Origin: Sulfitobacter sp. DFL-14
Lineage (GTDB): Bacteria; Pseudomonadota; Alphaproteobacteria; Rhodobacterales; Rhodobacteraceae
DNA: 64,000 nt
NCBI RefSeq assembly: GCF_003335585.1
Contig: NZ_QBFD01000024.1
Coordinates: 1 to 64,000 of the forward strand
Reading direction: 5' to 3'
Below, in pieces: positions 17,704 through 26,817 of this stretch. Both the position numbers and the translations under genes were made by a program. The notes beneath the pieces were generated by a model, which saw nothing but the letters and a program-made list of their open reading frames with translations, searched no databases and was not told the DNA's origin. Positions within the stretch are counted from its first letter, which is position 1. Each line of letters starts with the position of its first letter.

Positions 17704-18927
17704 TTAAAAGAACGCCTGCAACCCGGTCTGCGCACGGCCCAGGATCAGGGCATGCACGTCATGGGTGCCCTCATAGGTGTTCACGGTCTCCAGGTTCATC
17801 ATGTGACGGATCACCTGGAATTCGCCGGAAATGCCGTTGCCGCCGTGCATGTCACGGGCGTGGCGCGCGACTTCCAGCGCCTTGCCGCAGTTGTTGCGCT
17901 TGACGATGGAGACCATCTCGGGCGCCGCATTGGCCTGATCCATCAGACGGCCCACCTGCAGCGAGCCCTGCAGGCCCAGCGAGATTTCGGTCATCATGTC
18001 GGCCAGTTTCTTCTGGAACAATTGCGTCTGCGCCAAGGGCTTGCCGAACTGCTTGCGGTCCAGCCCGTATTGGCGTGCCGCGTGCCAGCAGAATTCCGCC
18101 GCCCCCATCGCACCCCAGGAAATGCCGTAACGCGCGCGGTTCAGGCAGCCGAACGGCCCCTTGAGCCCCTGCACATGCGGCAGCAGCGCCTCTTCGCTCA
18201 CTTCCACCCCGTCCATGACGATCTCACCGGTGATCGAGGCGCGCAGCGACAGTTTGTTGCCGACCTTGGGCGCGCTCAGCCCCTTCATGCCCTTCTCAAG
18301 CACGAAGCCGCGGATCTTGCCATCGTGTTCATCGGATTTCGCCCAGACGACAAAGACATCGGCGATGGGCGCGTTGGAGATCCACATCTTGGAGCCGGTC
18401 AGCTTGTAGCCGGTGGCAGTCTTGACCGCGCGGGTCTTCATCCCGGCGGGGTCGGAACCGGCATCGGGCTCGGTCAGGCCGAAACAGCCGATCCATTCGC
18501 CGGTGCAGAGCTTGGGCAGGTATTTCTTGCGCTGCGCCTCTGACCCATAGGCATAGATCGGATACATCACCAGGCTGGCTTGCACGGACATCATCGACCG
18601 ATAGCCGGAATCCACCCGTTCCACCTCACGCGCGACCAGCCCGTAAGAGACATAGCCGCTGCCCAACCCGCCGTATTCCTCGGGGATGGTGATGCCCAGC
18701 AGGCCCATGTCACCCATCTCGCGGAAGATCTCCGGATCGGTTTCCTCGTTGGCAAAGGCGTCAATGACGCGGGGCTGCAGTTTTTCCTGAGCATAGGCAT
18801 GCGCGGAATCGCGGATCATCCGCTCGTCTTCGGTCAGCTGGCTGTCCAGCCGGAACGGATCGGTCCAGTCAAAGGTGCCCAGATCGGGGGCATCCTTGGC
18901 GCGCAGGATTGGGGCTTCGGCGTTCAT
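17704..18927 (-). CDS. gcdH: Glutaryl-CoA dehydrogenase
   Basis: GcdH oxidises and decarboxylates glutaryl-CoA to crotonyl-CoA in lysine and tryptophan degradation, passing electrons to ETF. The 407-aa flavoprotein has the acyl-CoA dehydrogenase signatures [13 protein letters not shown] and [16 protein letters not shown]. The GcdH-type C-terminal catalytic region [19 protein letters not shown] carries E386. GGAGG precedes the ATG at a good distance. The divergent LysR gene 101 bases away is its likely regulator, as in the GcdR-gcdH pairs of Pseudomonas. Confidence 0.94.
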   Translation of the reverse strand: MNAEAPILRAKDAPDLGTFDWTDPFRLDSQLTEDERMIRDSAHAYAQEKLQPRVIDAFANEETDPEIFREMGDMGLLGITIPEEYGGLGSGYVSYGLVAREVERVDSGYRSMMSVQASLVMYPIYAYGSEAQRKKYLPKLCTGEWIGCFGLTEPDAGSDPAGMKTRAVKTATGYKLTGSKMWISNAPIADVFVVWAKSDEHDGKIRGFVLEKGMKGLSAPKVGNKLSLRASITGEIVMDGVEVSEEALLPHVQGLKGPFGCLNRARYGISWGAMGAAEFCWHAARQYGLDRKQFGKPLAQTQLFQKKLADMMTEISLGLQGSLQVGRLMDQANAAPEMVSIVKRNNCGKALEVARHARDMHGGNGISGEFQVIRHMMNLETVNTYEGTHDVHALILGRAQTGLQAFF

Positions 18928-19028
18928 GGCAATTCCTCCATTGGGGGGTGCGGTTGCGCGCAGTATTGCAAAAACGGCCCTGAATGACTATCGCTGCTTT
19001 GTCCTGCATATATGAGAAAAAGTCATAG

Positions 19029-19925
19029 ATGATCGCCCCCCGCCGCTTCCTGCCGTCGATCTCTGCCCTGCTTGCCTTCGAGGCGGTGGCGCGGCTGGGC
19101 GCGGCCACCCGCGCGGCAGAGGAACTGTCCCTGACACAATCCGCGATCAGCCGGCAGCTCAAGACGCTGGAAGCGCAACTTGGCGTCGAACTGCTGACGC
19201 GGCAGGGCCGGCAGCTCGTCCTGACCGAAGCCGGACAAACCTATGTCCGCCACGTCCGTGACATCCTGAACCGTCTGGCGCAGGCCAGCGTGGCGGCGCG
19301 GACCAACCCCCTGGGCGGCGCGCTGAACCTTTCGATCCTGCCCGCATTCGGGATGCATTGGCTGGCCCCTCGCCTGCGCGATTTCGCCCGCAGCCACCCG
19401 GAAGTCACCGTGAACCTCTCCACCCGGCTGAAACCCTATGCGATCGAGGACAGCACCTTTGACGCAGCGATCCATTTCGGGCGCGAGGACTGGCCCGGCG
19501 TCAGCTACCTGCCGCTGATGCCCGAAACCGTGGTGCCCGTCTGCGCCCCCGACCTGATGCAGGCGCCGGTGCATGACGCGGCAGAGATGCTGAACCACCC
19601 CCTGCTGCACCTGGAGACGCGGCCAAGGGGCTGGGCGCGCTGGCTGGCCGCCCTGGGCGTTGACGCGGAGCCGCCCGCGGGCATGGTCTTTGATCAGTTT
19701 TCCACCATGGCGCAGGCGGCGATCCATGGGCTGGGCGTGGCGCTGCTGCCAACCTTCTTTGCCGACCCGTATCTGCGCGACGGGCAGTTGATCCTGGCCT
19801 CCGACCAGACCACCCAGAGCATCGGCAGCTACTATCTGGTCTGGCCCCGGGACCGCGACACCGGCGCGGCGCTTGGTTCTTTCATCACCTGGCTCGCGGC
19901 CCAGGCCGGACAGGCCGAGGATTAA
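19029..19925 (+). CDS. LysR-family transcriptional regulator (GcvA/GcdR-like)
   Basis: The 298-aa regulator has an N-terminal winged helix-turn-helix (AFEAVARLGAATRAAEELSL, TQSAISRQLKTLEAQLG, residues 14-55) and a periplasmic-binding-type effector domain from about residue 95. The FGREDWPGVSYLPL and GLGVALLPTFF segments place it in the GcvA-like subgroup. Divergence from gcdH suggests it activates glutaryl-CoA degradation in response to glutarate or a CoA derivative; that role is inferred from position only. No good ribosome binding site precedes the ATG. Confidence 0.88.
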   Translation: MIAPRRFLPSISALLAFEAVARLGAATRAAEELSLTQSAISRQLKTLEAQLGVELLTRQGRQLVLTEAGQTYVRHVRDILNRLAQASVAARTNPLGGALNLSILPAFGMHWLAPRLRDFARSHPEVTVNLSTRLKPYAIEDSTFDAAIHFGREDWPGVSYLPLMPETVVPVCAPDLMQAPVHDAAEMLNHPLLHLETRPRGWARWLAALGVDAEPPAGMVFDQFSTMAQAAIHGLGVALLPTFFADPYLRDGQLILASDQTTQSIGSYYLVWPRDRDTGAALGSFITWLAAQAGQAED

Positions 19926-19986
19926 AGCGCGCCGCCTTTACCCGAAACTTTCGTCATCACCGCTTGAAATCATGGATTTCAGGCGA

Positions 19987-20309
19987 CCTCAGGCCATTCA
20001 GACTGGCGTCCAAACCATGGGCTTTACGCTTTACGCATTACGCATTACGCATTACGTTTTCGACTTTCGACTTTCGACTTTCGACTTTCGACTTTCGACA
20101 TTTGCCGCCTGCTCCCTGCTCCCCTCACTTGCAGACATGTCATGCAAGACCTGTCATTTTTGACATGTCATGCATGACATGTCGTCCGTTGCGGAACGGC
20201 ACGCAGAGGCGTTTCGCGTGACGCTCTATAGCGTCTCACGAAATACCTGAAACATCAGGCTTCACGTAACGCGTCAGCGTTGCGTGAGTCAGGCTTTGCG
20301 CAGGACGCT
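19987..20309. repeat. Mosaic interspersed repeat, copy A
   Basis: This element matches the reverse complement of 45918-46226 in block order: CCTCAGGCCAtTCAG, AAACCA, a heptamer array, ACATTTGCCGcCTGCTCCCTG, TTGCAGACATGTCATgCAAG, ACCTGTCATTTTTGACATGT, CATGcATGACATGTCGTCC, AGGCGTTTCGCGTGA and the ACCTGAA...TCACGTAACG tail. The core is a nest of GACATGTC/TGACATGTC palindromes. No open frame suggests a transposase, so it is non-autonomous or a structured intergenic element. Lower-case bases differ between the copies. Confidence 0.85.
20024..20099 (+). repeat. Heptanucleotide tandem array
   Basis: Five heptamers of the TTACGCA type (20024-20058: TTACGCT, three TTACGCA, TTACGTT) run directly into six perfect copies of TTTCGAC (20058-20099). 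The array lies inside mosaic repeat copy A. The equivalent place in copy B holds a different, shorter heptamer series (TTGCGCT twice, read on the minus strand), so unit sequence and copy number differ between elements. Confidence 0.95.
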
Positions 20310-20538
20310 TCAGGAGCAGGACGCCGGTCAGGTTCTTGTCGCGCCCCGCCTTGAACCTGCATCGCCAATACCCTGCCGCGCTACGCGCGCTCGGGACATT
20401 GGCGATGTGATCTGCCTCGGGTCAAAAGTGGGACGCTGTAGTAGGGGCACAAAGCGGCAATTCGCCAAATTTATGCCGCATTTACCTTCTAAGCAAATTT
20501 ATCCGTAACCGGGTGGGGCCGTTACAAGGAGCACTTCG

Positions 20539-20886
20539 ATGCTTACATCATTCTGCAAAGGCGCCTGCGCAATTGCCGCTGCCAGCACGCTTTGGGCCGG
20601 TGCGGCCCAGGCCGACAACCAATCCGTGCTGATCGTGGAAGGGTCCTATTTCCCTTCGACCATCTACGCAAAGCCCGGTGACAACGTCATTTTCACCAAC
20701 CAGAGCGGCCAGGTTCAACACCTCTCCGGCCCCGAGGATACATGGACATCCGGCCCGATCGGCGTGGATGCGACCTATCTCCTGAACCTGACCCATGCGA
20801 CGCCCCTGACCTTCACCAACGGTGGAGAGGGCGAAGGCCTGATGGAAGGCGAGATTTCATATGATCCCGCCCCGCTGAACGACTGA
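20539..20886 (+). CDS. Periplasmic cupredoxin-like protein lacking the usual copper ligands
   Basis: The 115-aa product has a signal peptide ending in GAAQA (about residue 25) and a short plastocyanin-like beta sandwich: SYFPSTIYAKPGDNVIFTNQ, then QVQHLSGPEDTW. The C-terminal loop that normally reads Y-x-C-x-x-H-x-x-M is here TFTNGGEGEGLMEGEISY: the Cys and second His are absent, and only a Met-x-Gly-x-Ile remnant remains. It probably does not bind a type 1 copper. AAGGAG precedes the ATG by eight bases and a strong terminator follows, so it is a single-gene unit. Confidence 0.75.
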   Translation: MLTSFCKGACAIAAASTLWAGAAQADNQSVLIVEGSYFPSTIYAKPGDNVIFTNQSGQVQHLSGPEDTWTSGPIGVDATYLLNLTHATPLTFTNGGEGEGLMEGEISYDPAPLND

Positions 20887-20904
20887 TATCAAGACCGACC
20901 CCGC

Positions 20905-20938
20905 AAAGGGCCGCCTGACAGCCACGCGGCCCTTTTTT
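20905..20938 (+). terminator. Rho-independent terminator after the cupredoxin-like gene
   Basis: AAAGGGCCGC at 20905-20914 pairs with GCGGCCCTTT beginning at 20926, followed by a T run. It lies 18 bases after the stop and could serve both this gene and the converging SRAP gene. Confidence 0.9.
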
Positions 20939-20942
20939 GCGT

Positions 20943-21608
20943 TCAGATTTCTTCGATCAGTTCCGGCCCTTCGGCGCGATTGGAATTGACGGCACGGTCC
21001 ACCCGATGCCAGGTCAGCAGATCATCGGCGGCGGGCACCATCAGGGTTGCCGCCCCCTTGCCCGCCTCGCCAAGCCAGAGCGGCCAGTCCGCCGCCTCGA
21101 TGATGACCGGCATCCGGTGATGGATCGCCCCCATCGTATCATTTGCGGCGCAGGTCACCACCGCACATGTCCGCAGCCCCTCATCAGTCTCCGCGCGCCA
21201 GTCCTGCCAGATCGCGGCCAGGGCCAGGGGCGCCCCGTCGCGCCGGGTGATGTACCAGGGGTCACGCCCCCCTTCTGCATCCTTGGTCCATTCATAGAAC
21301 CCTGACGCCACGACAAGCCCCCGCCGTTCCCGCGCCGCCGCGCCAAAGGCCGGCTTTTCGGCAATCGTCTCTGCCCGGGCGTTGATCAGCAAGGGGCCAT
21401 CGCCCGGTTTCTTGTACCATCGGGGGATGAACCCCCAGCGCATCGCGCCCAGCCGTCGCGGCCCATCGCCGCTGCCGGTGACAATATGGACCTGGTTCGT
21501 CGGGCAGACATTATACTGCGGCACCTTCGGCAGGTTGTTGGCCGGCGTCGCCGCAAAAAGCCGTACCATGGCATCATGGGGCAAGGTCACTGCAATCCGT
21601 CCGCACAT
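20943..21608 (-). CDS. SOS response-associated peptidase, YedK/HMCES (SRAP) family
   Basis: SRAP proteins crosslink to abasic sites in single-stranded DNA through the N-terminal Cys2, protecting the site during replication. The ATG at 21608 gives 221 aa starting MCGRIAVTL, with Cys2 exposed after Met removal; the longer upstream frame would abolish this, so it was rejected. Other family features are the conserved Asn in QYNVCPTNQ, NARAETIAEKPAF with the catalytic Glu, and HHRMPVI with the active-site His. It overlaps nothing and is divergent from the MFS gene. Confidence 0.93.
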   Translation of the reverse strand: MCGRIAVTLPHDAMVRLFAATPANNLPKVPQYNVCPTNQVHIVTGSGDGPRRLGAMRWGFIPRWYKKPGDGPLLINARAETIAEKPAFGAAARERRGLVVASGFYEWTKDAEGGRDPWYITRRDGAPLALAAIWQDWRAETDEGLRTCAVVTCAANDTMGAIHHRMPVIIEAADWPLWLGEAGKGAATLMVPAADDLLTWHRVDRAVNSNRAEGPELIEEI

Positions 21609-21760
21609 CTGCTGTCCTTTCCGGCCGTCACCGGCCTTGAGCCTGTCCTGCGCCCCGAAGACCTGCAAAAGCGGCGGTGCCCGGATAATCGCAGACCCCA
21701 CCTGTAAAAGGCGGCGCATATCTGGCAAGCTTCGGGCAATTGGCCATAGGATATCAAGTG

Positions 21761-23014
21761 ATGATCAGACAATTCCTGCCCGTCAGCGCGCTTCTGCTTG
21801 GCTCCGCCTTCCTGCTCTTTGCAGGCGGAATCAACGGGTTGATCCTGCCCGTGCGCGGCACGATCGAAGGGTTCTCGGCCATTTCGCTGGGGCTGTTGGG
21901 CACCGGCTGGGCCGTGGGATATGTCTCGGGCTGCATCATGACGCCGCCGCTGGTGGCGCGGGTGGGCCACATCCGGGCCTTTGGCGCGATGGCCGCGATT
22001 GCGGCGATTTCCATGCTGGCCAGCGCCATCCAGATCACCCCCTGGGCCTGGATCGTGCTGCGCGGCGTCTGTGGCTTCTGCTTTGCCGGGGCCGCGATGA
22101 TCGTGGAAAGCTGGCTGAGCGAGCAATCCACCCCGGACACCCGTGGCCGCATCTTCGGGGTCTACACAATGGTCAACCTCGCGGCGAGCACGGCAGGATC
22201 GCTGATGCTGACGGTGGGGGACCCCTCGGGCTTCCTGTTCTTTGCCCTGGCGGCGATCTTCTATTGCATGGCGCTGGTGCCGACCGCGCTCAGCTCCTCC
22301 TCCTCCCCCGCGCCGCTGGTCACCGTAAAGCTCAACCTCGCGGCGCTGTGGCGCAATTCGCCCGTCGCGGTCTTTGCGGTCTTCTGGGTCGGTGTCTCCA
22401 ACGCCGCCTTCGGCACGCTGGCGGCGGTCTATGCGCAGAACGTGGGGCTGGTCCTGGCGGCGGTATCCTTTTTCATCTCGATCCCGATCCTGGCGGGGGC
22501 CATCATCCAGATGCCCGTGGGGCTGATGTCCGACAGGATGGACCGCCGCAAGGTGCTGGTCGGCGTGGCGGCGCTGGCGCTGGTGGCCGACCTTGGGTTT
22601 ATCCTGCTGGCCCCCCAGGGGCGGATGATGAACCTGACATTGGCCGCGCTGCTGGGCGGCTCGATCTATGCGATGTATCCGGTGATCGTGGCCCATGCCA
22701 ATGACCACGCCGAACCCGGCACAGCGATCCAGATCTCGGGCGGGCTGCTGCTGACCTTCGGCATCGGGTCGATCATCGGGCCAACGGTGGCAGGCCTTGC
22801 CATGGCAGAAGTGGGCATTCGTGCGCTTTTCCTGATCACAGCTGTGTCGCATGGGATGGTCATCCTCTACACGCTCTGGCGGATCAGCAAACGGGAGGCC
22901 GTGGCAGAGGCGGACAAGACCAGTTTCCAGCCGATCAATGCCGGCCGCACCTCCAGTCTGCAAACCGTCGAGCCGCACCAGCAGCCGACAGCGGCAGCGC
23001 AGGGGGCTAAATGA
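21761..23014 (+). CDS. MFS transporter, YcaD-like
   Basis: The 417-aa inner-membrane protein has about twelve helices with the MFS motif in the middle loop (MSDRMDRRKVLVGVAAL). The arrangement GFCFAGAAMIVESWLSEQSTPDTRGRI in the first half matches the YcaD subfamily of uncharacterised transporters (given here as description; the key residues are ESWL and RGR). The C-terminal 40 residues are polar and low-complexity. The ATG at 21761 has AGGA nine bases upstream; TTG and GTG codons upstream are less likely. Substrate unknown. Confidence 0.85.
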   Translation: MIRQFLPVSALLLGSAFLLFAGGINGLILPVRGTIEGFSAISLGLLGTGWAVGYVSGCIMTPPLVARVGHIRAFGAMAAIAAISMLASAIQITPWAWIVLRGVCGFCFAGAAMIVESWLSEQSTPDTRGRIFGVYTMVNLAASTAGSLMLTVGDPSGFLFFALAAIFYCMALVPTALSSSSSPAPLVTVKLNLAALWRNSPVAVFAVFWVGVSNAAFGTLAAVYAQNVGLVLAAVSFFISIPILAGAIIQMPVGLMSDRMDRRKVLVGVAALALVADLGFILLAPQGRMMNLTLAALLGGSIYAMYPVIVAHANDHAEPGTAIQISGGLLLTFGIGSIIGPTVAGLAMAEVGIRALFLITAVSHGMVILYTLWRISKREAVAEADKTSFQPINAGRTSSLQTVEPHQQPTAAAQGAK

Positions 23015-23038
23015 TCAGCCCAGGCGGTCGGCGGCAGG

Positions 23039-23082
23039 CGATTTTTTCAAAAAAATCGGTCCGGACTTTTCGAAAAGTCCGG
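23039..23082. repeat. Paired palindromes, copy 2
   Basis: A near-perfect CGATTTTTTCAAAAAAATCG at 23039-23058 is followed by a perfect 22-bp palindrome at 23061-23082 whose core is GGACTTTTCGAAAAGTCC. The second unit is the same as that at 6021-6040, and the first matches 27191-27210. The pair lies between the convergent MFS and 5'-nucleotidase genes. Confidence 0.85.
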
Positions 23083-23097
23083 CGCCCGGAACGATAG

Positions 23098-23131
23098 AAA
23101 AAGGCGCGCCCCTTGCGGATCGCGCCTTTTC
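23098..23131 (-). terminator. Bidirectional terminator between MFS and 5'-nucleotidase genes
   Basis: AAAAAGGCGCG at 23098-23108 pairs with CGCGCCTTTTC at 23121-23131. Read on the minus strand the hairpin is followed by TTTTTC, suiting the 5'-nucleotidase gene that ends 20 bases away; on the plus strand TTTTC follows. Confidence 0.85.
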
Positions 23132-23150
23132 AACCTTGACGAAAGCGGCC

Positions 23151-24707
23151 TTACTTTACCGTGATGCGCCCGTCGGTATAGGGCTTGTAGGGCGCATTGG
23201 CCGCCAGGTAGTCGGCGGTCACATCGGCCAGGTCGGGGCCGAAGTCATAGGCGTTCATCGCCGACTTGAACATGTCATAGCCGTCGCCACCATTGCGCAC
23301 ATAGTTGTTGGAGACCATGCCATAGGTCTTGCCCATGTCCAGTGGTTCCCCCCCGACCATCACGTCGCTGACCCGGCTGCCCGGCTCGGCACTGGCATCA
23401 AAGGCAAAGGTGATGCCCGCAACCTGCGGGAAACGGCCCGCGCCTTCCTCGACCTGGCTGACACCGTTTTCCAGCGCGGCCAGCAGCGTTTCGCCGGTCA
23501 CCTGAAATGTCGAAAGCGTGTTTTGGAACGGCAGCACCGTCAGCACCTCGCCCATGGTGACCTCGCCCGCGTCGATGGAGGCACGCAGCCCGCCCGAGTT
23601 CGAGATCGCCACGTCGATGCCCTGGTCCTTGACCCGCGCAAGCATGGCGTCGGAGACGAGGTTGCCCATGGAGCATTCCTGCGCCCGGCAGACATCGCGG
23701 TTGCCGTCGATCATGTCGGAGGTTTCGGCCACGACCTTGTTGCGGATCTCCTCCAGTGGCGCGGCCGCTTCGCTGATGCGCGCGACAGTGCCCTCGTCCT
23801 CGGTCACCGCGGCATCCATGATCAGCGGCTCGCCGCTGGCCTCGGTCACGTTGCCTTCATCGTCAAAAGTCACGTTCAGCTCGCCCAGGAACTTGCCATA
23901 GGCATAGGCCTGCACAATGGCGGTATTGCCCACCATGGTCGGATAGGGCCCCTCGGCACGGTCATTGGTGTTGCTCAGCAGCGTGTTGGAATGGCCGCCG
24001 ACAATCACGTCCACACCGGTGGTTTCAGCGGCAACGCGCTGGTCCACGCCGTAGCCGGAGTGTGACAGTACGATGATCTTGTTCACGCCCTCGGCGGTCA
24101 GCTTGTCCACCTCGCCCTGCACCGCAGCAACGGGGTCGGAAAAGGTGACGTTCTCACCGGGGCTTGCCAGCTCATCCGTATCTTCCGGCGTCAGCCCGAT
24201 CAGGCCCAGCTTTTCACCACCCCTTTCGATGATTGTGGATTTCGGCAGCTTGCCCGCAAGCAGCGGCTCTGCCGAGACATCGGCGTTGGACATCAGGATC
24301 GGAAAGTCGATCGTGTCCATGAAGCCTTTCAGAACCTCCGGCCCGTCGTCGAATTCGTGGTTGCCCACGGTCATCGCGTCATAGCCCATCTTGTTCATCA
24401 TCTCGGCCGCCAGCGCGCCCTTGTAATAGGTATAGAACAGCGTCCCCTGAAACTGGTCGCCGCCATCCACCAGGATCGCGTTGTTGGACCGCGCACGGGC
24501 CTCGGTGATCGCTGTCATCAGCCGGGCGGAACCGCCAAAGCAGTCGCCAGCTGTATTGTCTTCGGCACCACAGGGCCCGTCATATTTGCTGATCGGCTCG
24601 AACCGCGCGTGAAAGTCATTGGTATGAAGAATGGTAAGCTGATAGTCGGCGGCAGCCGCACCGGCCGTCAGGCCCAGCGCTGCAACGCTTGTCAAGAATC
24701 GTTTCAT
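23151..24707 (-). CDS. Periplasmic 5'-nucleotidase / UshA-type metallophosphoesterase
   Basis: The enzyme removes phosphate from external nucleotides, or hydrolyses UDP-sugars, in the periplasm. The start at 24707 yields 518 aa with signal peptide MKRFLTSVAALGLTAGAAAA and GGGGAAA upstream; the longer frame is rejected. Calcineurin-like metal motifs are present: TILHTNDFHARF, VDGGDQFQG, VGNHEFDDG, LSHSGYGVD and GGHSN. The C-terminal 5'-nucleotidase substrate domain (NSGGLRASIDAGEVTMGEV, TYGMVSNNYVRNGGDGYDMF) occupies roughly residues 330-518. Confidence 0.93.
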   Translation of the reverse strand: MKRFLTSVAALGLTAGAAAADYQLTILHTNDFHARFEPISKYDGPCGAEDNTAGDCFGGSARLMTAITEARARSNNAILVDGGDQFQGTLFYTYYKGALAAEMMNKMGYDAMTVGNHEFDDGPEVLKGFMDTIDFPILMSNADVSAEPLLAGKLPKSTIIERGGEKLGLIGLTPEDTDELASPGENVTFSDPVAAVQGEVDKLTAEGVNKIIVLSHSGYGVDQRVAAETTGVDVIVGGHSNTLLSNTNDRAEGPYPTMVGNTAIVQAYAYGKFLGELNVTFDDEGNVTEASGEPLIMDAAVTEDEGTVARISEAAAPLEEIRNKVVAETSDMIDGNRDVCRAQECSMGNLVSDAMLARVKDQGIDVAISNSGGLRASIDAGEVTMGEVLTVLPFQNTLSTFQVTGETLLAALENGVSQVEEGAGRFPQVAGITFAFDASAEPGSRVSDVMVGGEPLDMGKTYGMVSNNYVRNGGDGYDMFKSAMNAYDFGPDLADVTADYLAANAPYKPYTDGRITVK

Positions 24708-24856
24708 TGCTTTTCCCCAGTTGGAACAGATGGCAGCATGGTGGCCTGCGCCCTTGCGACTGTCAAAGCGCTTGTGCGCGGCATGCCGTTGGGTCAAGCG
24801 CTGCGGGCGGCAATGCCCTGCTCTGTTCCCGATGAAGAGCGGGCTTCGGGGTCTGG

Positions 24857-24882
24857 ACCGGATATTTTGGCAAAAAGAAGAG
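24857..24882. repeat. GATATTTTGGCAAAAAGAAG element, copy 3 of the AAATAT/CTTTTTGG family
   Basis: CCGGATATTTTGGCAAAAAG is the same core as the minus strand of the units at 17541, 35031 and 54231, here without a long G-rich stem. It lies in the gap between the nucleotidase gene start and the DUF952 gene. Confidence 0.5.
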
Positions 24883-24998
24883 AAAACCGGACTTCTTTAT
24901 GCCCCAAATAGTCAAATCCGACGGCCGGGGCACATCCAGGTGGTTGCGAGGGTCCGACCCGGCTTGACCCGCGCTAACTGCCGGGGCATGACTGCCTC

Positions 24999-25349
24999 AT
25001 GTTGATTTTCAAGATATTTCTGGCCGACCAATGGACCACATTGCGCCAGGCCGGCAGCACCGATGGTGCGCCCATCGACATCGCCGATGGCTATGTGCAT
25101 TTCTCGACCGCCGCACAGGTCGAAGAGACCGCAGCGAAGTATTTCGCCGGGGCCGAAGGGCTGATGCTGGTCGCCGTGGATGCGACAGCCGCAGGTGAAG
25201 CGCTGAAATGGGAACCCTCGCGCGGCGGGGCGCTGTTTCCGCATCTCTACCGCCGCATGACCATGGAAGATGTGGTCTGGGCGCAGCCGCTGCCGATCCT
25301 CGACGGGCGCCACCAGTTTCCCGCAGGTCTGGAGGAAGCCGGCCAATGA
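24999..25349 (+). CDS. DUF952 domain-containing protein
   Basis: This 116-aa cytosolic protein matches DUF952: FKIFLADQW at the start, DGYVHFSTAAQVEETAAKYF in the middle and GGALFPHLYRRM near the end. The fold is described as ADP-ribosyltransferase-like, but a function has not, to my knowledge, been shown. It is the first gene of a four-gene operon in which every junction overlaps by four bases (DUF952, DUF1330, pyrD, arsC-like). Why it travels with pyrD is unknown. Confidence 0.85.
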   Translation: MLIFKIFLADQWTTLRQAGSTDGAPIDIADGYVHFSTAAQVEETAAKYFAGAEGLMLVAVDATAAGEALKWEPSRGGALFPHLYRRMTMEDVVWAQPLPILDGRHQFPAGLEEAGQ

Positions 25350-25777
25350 GCGGTTTCATCGATCCGGACCGCGCCCAGTTCGATGCCTTCAAGGCGCTGG
25401 ACCGCGATGCGCCGCTCAACATGCTCAACCTCGTGGCCTTCAACGATCTGGCGAATTACCCCGGCGATCACGAGCTGGCCCGGGACGGGCTGACCGGGGC
25501 GCAGGCCTATGCGCTATACGGCAGGCATTCGGCCCCGGTTCTGGCGCGGGTCGGCGGCAGCATCCTCTGGCGCGGTCAGTTCGACATGACCCTCATCGGC
25601 CCCCAGGATGAAAACTGGGATGCGATGTTCATCGCGGCCTACCCCAATGCCCATGCCTTTCTGGCGATGGTCTCGGACCCCGAATATCAGCGCGCGGTCA
25701 TCCACCGGCAGGCCGCTGTCCGCAGTTCGCGGCTGATCCGCAGCACCCCGCTTGCCACCCGGGATGGCTTTGCATGA
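25346..25777 (+). CDS. DUF1330 (dimeric alpha/beta barrel) protein
   Basis: The 143-aa protein starts at the ATG overlapping the DUF952 stop. [35 protein letters not shown] and [17 protein letters not shown] are typical of the DUF1330 ferredoxin-like barrels, which pack as dimers. Members are related to EthD and monooxygenase-like barrels; catalytic activity is unproven. The longer frame starting at 25208 overlaps DUF952 and is not credible. Confidence 0.83.
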   Translation: MSGFIDPDRAQFDAFKALDRDAPLNMLNLVAFNDLANYPGDHELARDGLTGAQAYALYGRHSAPVLARVGGSILWRGQFDMTLIGPQDENWDAMFIAAYPNAHAFLAMVSDPEYQRAVIHRQAAVRSSRLIRSTPLATRDGFA

Positions 25778-26817
25778 TGTCGCTGATCGAGCGTCTGGGG
25801 CTCGGCGCGCTGCATCGGCTTGACCCGGAAGTGGCCCATGGGCTTGCCCTGCGGGCCCTGCGCTGCAACCTGGCCCCCAGCCCCGGCCCGGTCACCACGC
25901 CACGGCTGCAAACCACCCTTGCCGACATGTACCTGCCCAACCCTGTCGGGCTGGCGGCAGGCTTCGACAAGAACGGCACCGCCGTCGCCCCGCTGTCACG
26001 CGCCGGGTTCGGCTTTATCGAAATCGGAGCCGCCACCCCCCTGCCGCAGCCGGGCAACCCGCGCCCCCGCCTGTTCCGGCTGAGCGAGGACGCCGCCGCC
26101 ATCAACCGCTTCGGCTTCAACAACGAAGGCGCCGATGCCATCTGTGGCAGGCTCGCGCGGCGCGGCGCTGGCATTCCGGTTGGCCTGAACCTCGGCGCGA
26201 ACAAGACCAGCACGGACCGCGCGGATGATTTTGCCCGGGTCATGATCGCGGCCCGCAACCATGTCGATTTTGCCACCGTCAACGTCTCCTCTCCCAATAC
26301 CGAAAAGCTGCGCGACCTGCAGGGCAAGGCCGCGCTTGCGGCCCTTCTGGACGGGGTGATGGAGGTGCGCGGCGCGACACCTGTCTTCCTCAAGATCGCG
26401 CCGGACCTGTCAGAGGCGGAAATCGCCGATGTGGCCGAGGTGGCAAATGCCGCGGGCATCTCGGCGATCATCGCAACCAACACCACACTGGGCCGCGACG
26501 GGTTGCGCTCGGCCCATGCGCAGCAGGCGGGCGGCCTGTCGGGCGCGCCGCTGTTCGAAAAATCGACCCGGGTGCTGGCGCGGCTCTCCACCCTTACCGA
26601 TATCCCTCTGATCGGGGTCGGTGGTGTCAGCTCGGCCGAACAGGCCTATGCCAAGATCTGTGCAGGTGCCAGCGCGGTGCAGCTTTATACCGCCCTGGTC
26701 TACGGCGGCATTGGCCTGGTCGGCGAAATCACCCGCGGCCTCGACGCCCTGCTGGCCCGGGACGGGTTTGACCAGGTGGCCGATGCCGTCGGCAGCCGCA
26801 AAGGAGACTGGCTATGA
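25774..26817 (+). CDS. pyrD: Dihydroorotate dehydrogenase (quinone), class 2
   Basis: PyrD oxidises dihydroorotate to orotate in pyrimidine synthesis and passes electrons to ubiquinone at the inner membrane. The 347-aa protein has the class 2 N-terminal helices ([28 protein letters not shown], key residues L and HRLDPE) for membrane docking, [12 protein letters not shown] for FMN, and [15 protein letters not shown] with the class 2 catalytic serine. [16 protein letters not shown] and [13 protein letters not shown] bind the FMN phosphate. It is translationally coupled to both neighbours. Confidence 0.95.
   Translation: MMSLIERLGLGALHRLDPEVAHGLALRALRCNLAPSPGPVTTPRLQTTLADMYLPNPVGLAAGFDKNGTAVAPLSRAGFGFIEIGAATPLPQPGNPRPRLFRLSEDAAAINRFGFNNEGADAICGRLARRGAGIPVGLNLGANKTSTDRADDFARVMIAARNHVDFATVNVSSPNTEKLRDLQGKAALAALLDGVMEVRGATPVFLKIAPDLSEAEIADVAEVANAAGISAIIATNTTLGRDGLRSAHAQQAGGLSGAPLFEKSTRVLARLSTLTDIPLIGVGGVSSAEQAYAKICAGASAVQLYTALVYGGIGLVGEITRGLDALLARDGFDQVADAVGSRKGDWL

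Larger units (their letters stand above)
19926..20538. other. 613-base gene-free region carrying mosaic repeat copy A
   Basis: The region between the LysR gene and the cupredoxin-like gene is occupied mainly by the mosaic repeat (19987-20309) and its heptamer arrays. About 230 bases remain upstream of the cupredoxin-like gene, holding the likely promoter: an AT-rich stretch ATTTATGCCGCATTTACC about 60 bases before the start. Short frames across the repeats encode low-complexity peptides and are not genes. Confidence 0.7.

Noticed and set aside
20030..20230. CRISPR-like array from the TTTCGAC and TTACGCA repeats
   Set aside because: Units are 7 bases with no spacers and no cas genes; these are simple tandem repeats.
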